The translations under genes were made by a program, and so were the position numbers. DNA of 64,000 nucleotides from Hepsetus odoe (Eukaryota; Chordata; Actinopteri; Characiformes; Hepsetidae): positions 3,459,999 through 3,523,998 of the forward strand of contig CM029372.1 of the NCBI GenBank assembly GCA_017165825.1, read 5' to 3'. A model generated the notes under the pieces. The model made no database searches. It was not told the origin of the DNA and was given only the letters and a program-made list of their open reading frames with translations. Shown in pieces: positions 58,915 through 64,000 of the stretch; the first letter of the stretch is position 1, and each line of letters opens with the position of its first letter.

Positions 58915-59040
58915 CATCAGTCAGTCATTTTCTGCTGCTTGTCCGAAGCGGGGTCGCGGGGGGGTGCTGCAATCCATCCCAGCTCACACAGGGCGAAGGA
59001 CGGGTGACACACTCTGGACAGGTCGCCGGCCCATCGCAGA
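58915..59040 (-). mobile_element. SINE tail fragment
   Basis: Reverse complement of the GATGGGCCGGCGACCTGTCC module, ending at GACAAGCAGCAGAAAATGAC; no tRNA head. Confidence 0.7.
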
Positions 59041-59227
59041 AGAAAGGTATATGGAATAGAAAAAGTCACTTAATTTGCACTTAGAAAGAAAACTCAAATT
59101 TCGGTTTCATGATAGGTGAAGGAGTTCACCAGGGATTGGTTCTAAGCCCTTTAACATTTATCATTGTCCTGTAAGCTGTATTGAAGGACATAAGGCAAGG
59201 GCTGTCAATGGAGCTTTTCTATATGAA

Positions 59228-59447
59228 AGTGAAAGTGACAAACCTTGTCATTGCGAGGTCACGGCACAGCACACATGAACCACAACGAAATTGGACCTCT
59301 GCATTTAACCCATACACACACCGGGGAGCAGTGATGGGGACGGTACCTTGCTCAAGGGTACCTCAGGGCAACCCACTGGGGTGGGAATCGAACCCACAAT
59401 CTTCCGATGCGGGGCCAACTCCCTAACCACTAGGCCACCGCTGCCCC
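59228..59447 (-). mobile_element. tRNA-derived SINE, family 1, near complete
   Basis: On the minus strand: head GGTGGCCTAGTGGTTAGGG, B box GGTTCGATTCCC, GAGGTACCCTTGAGCAAGG, and the TCACTTTCACTTTC end at the left. Confidence 0.88.
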
Positions 59448-59640
59448 CAACCTCTGCATTTAACCCATGCACACTCAAACCCGTGCAGCAGTGGGCAGCT
59501 ATTGAAAGCGCCCAGGGAGCAGTGATGGGGACGGTACCTTGCTCAAGGGTACCTCAGGGCAACCTATTGGGAAGGGGTTTGAACCCCTGATCCTCCGATC
59601 ATGCGGCTAACGCCCTAACCACTAGGCCACCGCTGCCCGT
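59448..59640 (-). mobile_element. tRNA-derived SINE, family 1, second copy in tandem
   Basis: Same orientation as and abutting the preceding copy: head GCGGTGGCCTAGTGGTTAGG, B box GGTTCAAACCCC. It lacks the distal tail, suggesting one SINE inserted into another. Confidence 0.88.
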
Positions 59641-60240
59641 ATGCAGACAACTTGGTTCTCATGGCTGATAGTGAGGAGGCTATGAGGGAAAAGATTCATT
59701 TGTGAAAGGTTAACAGTAAACATAGGGTAAGCAAAGGTGATTAGTGTAGGAGAAATGCTGCGTACAAAAGAGATTTTAAAATTAGTGATGGCCTTAAGTG
59801 ATATTTTAAGTTCAACAGGAGGAGCAGATTTAGCTGTCAGTATGAGACATTATTAAAAACGAAGGGTAGATTCTATGTTGCATGCATTCAGCCTGTATCG
59901 CAATGAAACTTGCACTGTAAGAAAGGACTGAAATGCAGTTGATAATGTGTATGTGCAATGTCTCACTGGTTTTGCATAGGCAAAGATTACATTGCTATAG
60001 CCATGTAATGTGCAAGCACAAAGATGATTGGGTATGGAGATTCATGCTTCTAGATGTCTATGGTGCAAACCTTGTGATCGGCCAAAGAAAATGTGGATTG
60101 AAGGATTGATTGTTGATATGAAGACCATGGGTCTAAAAGTGAAGGATATGATAGATTGTTAGCAATGGCAACACGGCCTGTGGAGAAAAATGGCCAAACT
60201 GGGTTCTCCTGAATATACCATTAAACGATGATGAGGATGA

Positions 60241-60758
60241 TGATTTTTGTAAGAGAGTAATCACTTTTAATTGAGTACCGGTAATTGGAATAGATCTATA
60301 ACGTTACAAAAAGGTATTAATTAAAAATCTTCATTAAAAAGTTTATCCAACAGAAAAAACCTTACTCAATCCTGTCAACAACAGCACACATCCACTTTGT
60401 AGTTTTCAGCAGTGATTTACTATTGCATGTCTCAGTCTGGTTTATGTCTGCATGCATGTTGTCGAAGGCAGTCTATTGCACTGTGGCAGGCTACCCACGG
60501 TCATCGATTGATGCAGGTTGTCCTTGTTTATCTCATGCTGGGCTCTGTAGCATCACAGCGCATAAATGGACCCCGAAGGTCAAAGCTAGATTAATACCAA
60601 ACACATCCATCTAAACATTCAGCATTGACTTCAAAGCATCAATACATTCCTGATACAACCTGTTGATTGGTTGGCTGTCTACTGGGTGACTGTGTTTATG
60701 TGCAGCATCCCTGCAGCCTTTTTCTGAGTCTCTATGTTGAATACACACACACACACAC

Positions 60759-60789
<31 letters not shown>

Positions 60790-61058
60790 TGCACACACGC
60801 GCACACATGCACAGACATACACACATTGCCATAGCACAGCAAGCGAGACAATTATGCCTGGGTGTGAAAGTGTGATTAATGAACTGTCGCTTATTTATTT
60901 CTTTTTTTCTGGGCATATGCTCGAAGCTTCTAGATCACCTGATTATTTCAAATGCTTTATATCATAGCCAGCCGTTGGCGGCTTCACCATGGTTACCAGC
61001 AGAGCTGAATATGACTGGATAAGGCATCCAGCTATGTCTCTTATTGCATGTCTATCTA

Positions 61059-61128
<70 letters not shown>

Positions 61129-62622
61129 CTTCTCTCTATATATATATATATATATATATACATATATATACAGAGCATAGTACATATATATTATGCACGT
61201 GAACAAACACACATACAAACCCACACTATCCAAGAACACACTTGGCTGCTTAAAGAGACTCTCTTTCTATAGAAACCTTCTTATCTGTTTTCATGATGGT
61301 TAAGATGCCAGTGAGCATTTAGAATATGCACAAAACAGTACACATTGCCAGTGTTTATGTTCCCATCTGCAGATTTAGCCCTACCTGCCCATTCTGTCAT
61401 TCTGTCAAGAGGAGCATATTAGTTACATCTACTGAGTCCTCCTTAGTAAATCCTTCTGTTCATCTTGCTCTGCCTAGTGAAAATATCTTCTGTTGTACTG
61501 TATGAGTAGTGTACCACTTACCCTTTCCAAGCAGAAAAGGAGGAGCACGGGAAGAAATGCGTCCTGCACTATATGCAGCAGCAGCAGTAGTAGCAGCACT
61601 CTGCTGCAGGAAGATCACTCTGCCTGTGCCTGTGGAGAGAAACTGATTTTCAGTCCTGCTCTCTCTCTCTCTCTACTAGGCTGTACCTCCTCTTCCGCCC
61701 CTCCGTCTCAGCATTGCAGTTTCACCACCCCCACACACCCTCACACACCAGCTCTCCCTCTTTCTCATTCTCCTTCTCTCTTTCCTTTTTTTCTTTTCTC
61801 CCTTTCCCTAGATTATACATATTACATTTACAAGACTTGAAATGTAATCTTACTCATTTCTGGGTCTGTTTACTACAACAGTTCATTATGTCAGGCTGTA
61901 AATCTTCAAGTTGCCAAAAGTGGTATTATAAAATATATGATGTCATATATATTTATATGTGGACATTGACTTAAAACTACATGTACTCTCAAGTAAACAA
62001 ATAAAAACATAATGTGATTATGGGGACAAAGTGTGACATGTGAATAACATGCAGTCCTCTCACATTTTTTGTATTTCTTCTATTTTTTTTTAAACAAGCA
62101 GTTACTACACACTTAATATTTATTTCAGTAGTCAAATTTCTCACCTCCAATTTCCTTCTTTCCCCTTCGTTAGCCTTTGCATCTGTAAGCTAGTGTTGGT
62201 TTCAGCCTCACAATAGCAGTGGTTATACCTCAGTGAGCAGATTGTTCATTTGTGGAGACTGGCTGCTCCAAGGATACTGGGCAACAGAGCCTGAGAAAGA
62301 AGACTTCTGCATGTACAACGCAAATGACTGTGTCAAGCTGTTCACTTAACTTTTATAGCAGTTTAGATGGACATGAATAGGCGGATCTGATGCATAAAAG
62401 CTCTTAAATTTTGCTCCCTTATTGTGTTCCCCTTGAAGCGGTAAGTTCTGAATCATGTCTGAATCTCCTTGGACTTCTCCACATTTAGAAACAATCCATT
62501 GTCCATATCCAATGAAGTGTAATTTCCTGATTGTAATTTCCTTGCATCCATGCAGAATTCCTAGAAGATCTGATCAACTGGACGCTTGTGAGCATAGTAG
62601 TCAGTTTGACCTTTCACATACA

Positions 62623-62659
<37 letters not shown>

Positions 62660-62747
62660 GACAATGGTAAACCCTCATCCATGCATTGCATAATGTCCAC
62701 CTTCTCAACCTTCATCAATGAGAAGACCAGCTGTAGCCTCAACAGTG
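60241..62747. other. No gene seen
   Basis: Microsatellites: (CA)n 60743-60806, (TATC)/(CT)n/(TA)n 61050-61165, (CA)n 62622-62656. CT-rich and GCAGCAG-type short repeats at 61580-61800. A 5' non-coding exon of the PRRT4-like gene could lie here but none could be fixed. Confidence 0.4.
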
Positions 62748-62985
62748 GTAGTGTGGGCTTTAGAGATTAGGAGTTGGTTCTGACTGTGAATATTATGGGT
62801 TTGATTCTCTCATCAGTAGATAGCCCTGAGGTACCCTTGAGCAAGTTACCGTCTCCGTCACTGCTCCTTACAGGCTCTTTCAATAGCTACCTCAAGCGTA
62901 TACAAAAAAGGGTGAAGCACAGAGGTTGAAATTTTATAAAGTTGTGCCAGTTGGCGTGGTTTCACAATGACAAGAATAGTCACTT
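62748..62985 (+). mobile_element. tRNA-derived SINE, family 1, degraded
   Basis: GGGTTTGATTCTCTC (B box), GAGGTACCCTTGAGCAAG, TTTCAATAGCTACC and AGTCACTTTCACTTC end. The head is largely unrecognisable. Confidence 0.65.
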
Positions 62986-64000
62986 TCACTTCAATATCTC
63001 TGAACCTCAGGATCAAAATACTTTTCACAGTACTTCCAGGTTTTGTAAATATTGAATGCAGCACAGATCCTTTCTCCAGCTGGTGATTCAGCCTCTTTTC
63101 TCCTGAGATGCTTGAACAACATCTGCTTCTTCCAGAAGCCTCTGCAGAGAATGATCATTTTGAACATGGTGTCTCAGAGACTGACCGAGCTGAGGAAAAT
63201 TGTTTGATTATTGAAGTCTTAGTTTGGCAAAAAGGACGCTTTCCAAGCCTAAATCCCGCTGTTTGTGATAAATATTTGAATATTTTCATGGGGCACCTTC
63301 ATGTACCTACTGTCTGTAATATCTACTGAATCAGTATTCTGTCTCTGCAGCTATCAAAGGGAACACACAAAGCCTACTCTGATTCCTCTTTGACTCAGAA
63401 GCATCTGATATCGATGAATCTCATACTTTGAAATGTCAACAGTATAAGTTTGATTATCACTTTTGCAATTTGAATTGTCTGTGTAACAGAACAGAGATTC
63501 CGTCTCTCATTGGGAATCTGCTCAGTGATTAGGAACATCACATCAGTAGATGATTGCTGAAAAGATGAGAAGTGTCAGACAGATGTTTGATATAAACTAA
63601 GGTTTCAAACTGGTTTTGAGGACTTGATTTTATTGTACTTCCTGAAAAGATGTTGGGAAAAGGCTGCATTTACTGCAACGAAATCAACAAATATATCTGC
63701 AAAATATTCTTTTAGGAGCAGGAAAATGATATTAATTTGAAAAGAGATTTTCAATACATTTTCAAATGTTTTGTGAGAGATGACATTATGTATACATCTC
63801 TCAGATTATCAATAGATCTCTTGAGACCGGCCATGTTCCATCGCATCTGGTCAGCTATCACTACTTCTCAACTTGAAGAAGAACCATCTCTGGATTGCAC
63901 GGAATTGAAACAATCAGACCAGTAGTATCCTTCTCCTTTCTTTCTATAGTCTTGAGCCGCAGCGGTTTATAACCAACTCAACGCTCTTCTTTTGGCTCAA
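62986..64000. other. No gene seen
   Basis: AT-rich sequence to the window end. An open frame at 63108-63329 has no recognisable features. Confidence 0.4.

Larger units (their letters stand above)
59041..60240 (+). mobile_element. LINE reverse transcriptase relic, split by two SINEs
   Basis: Before the SINEs: GEGVHQGLVLSPLTFIIVL and QGLSMELFY in shifting frames. After them: YADNLVLMADSEEAMREK and then a decayed C-terminal region (GGADLAVS; KPCDRPKKMWIEGLIVDMKT; HGLWRKMAKLGSPEY). The polymerase box YADD is damaged to YADN. This is a different LINE family from the RTE-like pieces at 31-45 kb. Confidence 0.7.

Noticed and set aside
63108..63329. 73-codon frame near the right end
   Set aside because: No recognisable motif, splice context or composition bias to support coding.

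Overview
This window is vertebrate nuclear DNA, most likely from a teleost fish. The genes are split by GT-AG introns, the intergenic space is AT-rich with many (CA)n, (CT)n and (AT)n microsatellites, and it is littered with tRNA-derived SINEs, Tc1/mariner relics and degenerate LINE fragments of types common in fish. No bacterial operons, CRISPR arrays or viral genes were seen.

Two protein-coding genes can be built exon by exon. (1) impdh1 (inosine-5'-monophosphate dehydrogenase 1, + strand). The standard 514-residue enzyme is encoded by 14 coding exons between 12757 and 25910, and every splice junction is in phase. About 9 kb upstream, at 3428-3630, lies an alternative first exon that resembles the N-terminal extension of the retinal isoforms of mammalian IMPDH1. 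A CpG-rich stretch at about 8440-9260 is the likely housekeeping promoter. A previously unexpected exon at 12934-13011 looks like a diverged duplicate of the end of coding exon 1. (2) A PRRT4-like proline-rich transmembrane protein gene (- strand). A signal-peptide and Thr-rich exon (52910-51689) joins in phase, across about 21 kb, to a large multi-pass membrane exon (30412-28374). A third, Thr/Ser-rich symmetric exon (40738-40622) is hidden in the middle of that intron. The two genes are convergent, and PRRT4 also neighbours IMPDH1 in human, which supports both identifications.

Layout: 1-3.3 kb, flank with a SINE and microsatellites; 3.4-3.6 kb, retinal-type exon A; 3.6-8.4 kb, intron or intergenic DNA with three SINEs; 8.4-9.35 kb, CpG-rich promoter region; 9.49-12.62 kb, a G-rich minisatellite with a 147-bp unique flank present twice; 12.75-25.9 kb, impdh1 coding exons; 26-28.3 kb, facing 3' regions; 28.4-53 kb, PRRT4-like gene, whose giant intron holds LINE, Tc1 and SINE insertions; 53-64 kb, sequence upstream of the PRRT4-like gene, with a Tc1/mariner element with clear terminal repeats, a LINE broken by two SINEs, and simple repeats.

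The most notable observations are the duplicated impdh1 exon, the retinal-type N-terminal exon, the hidden PRRT4 exon and the duplicated minisatellite flank, which may be an assembly artefact.
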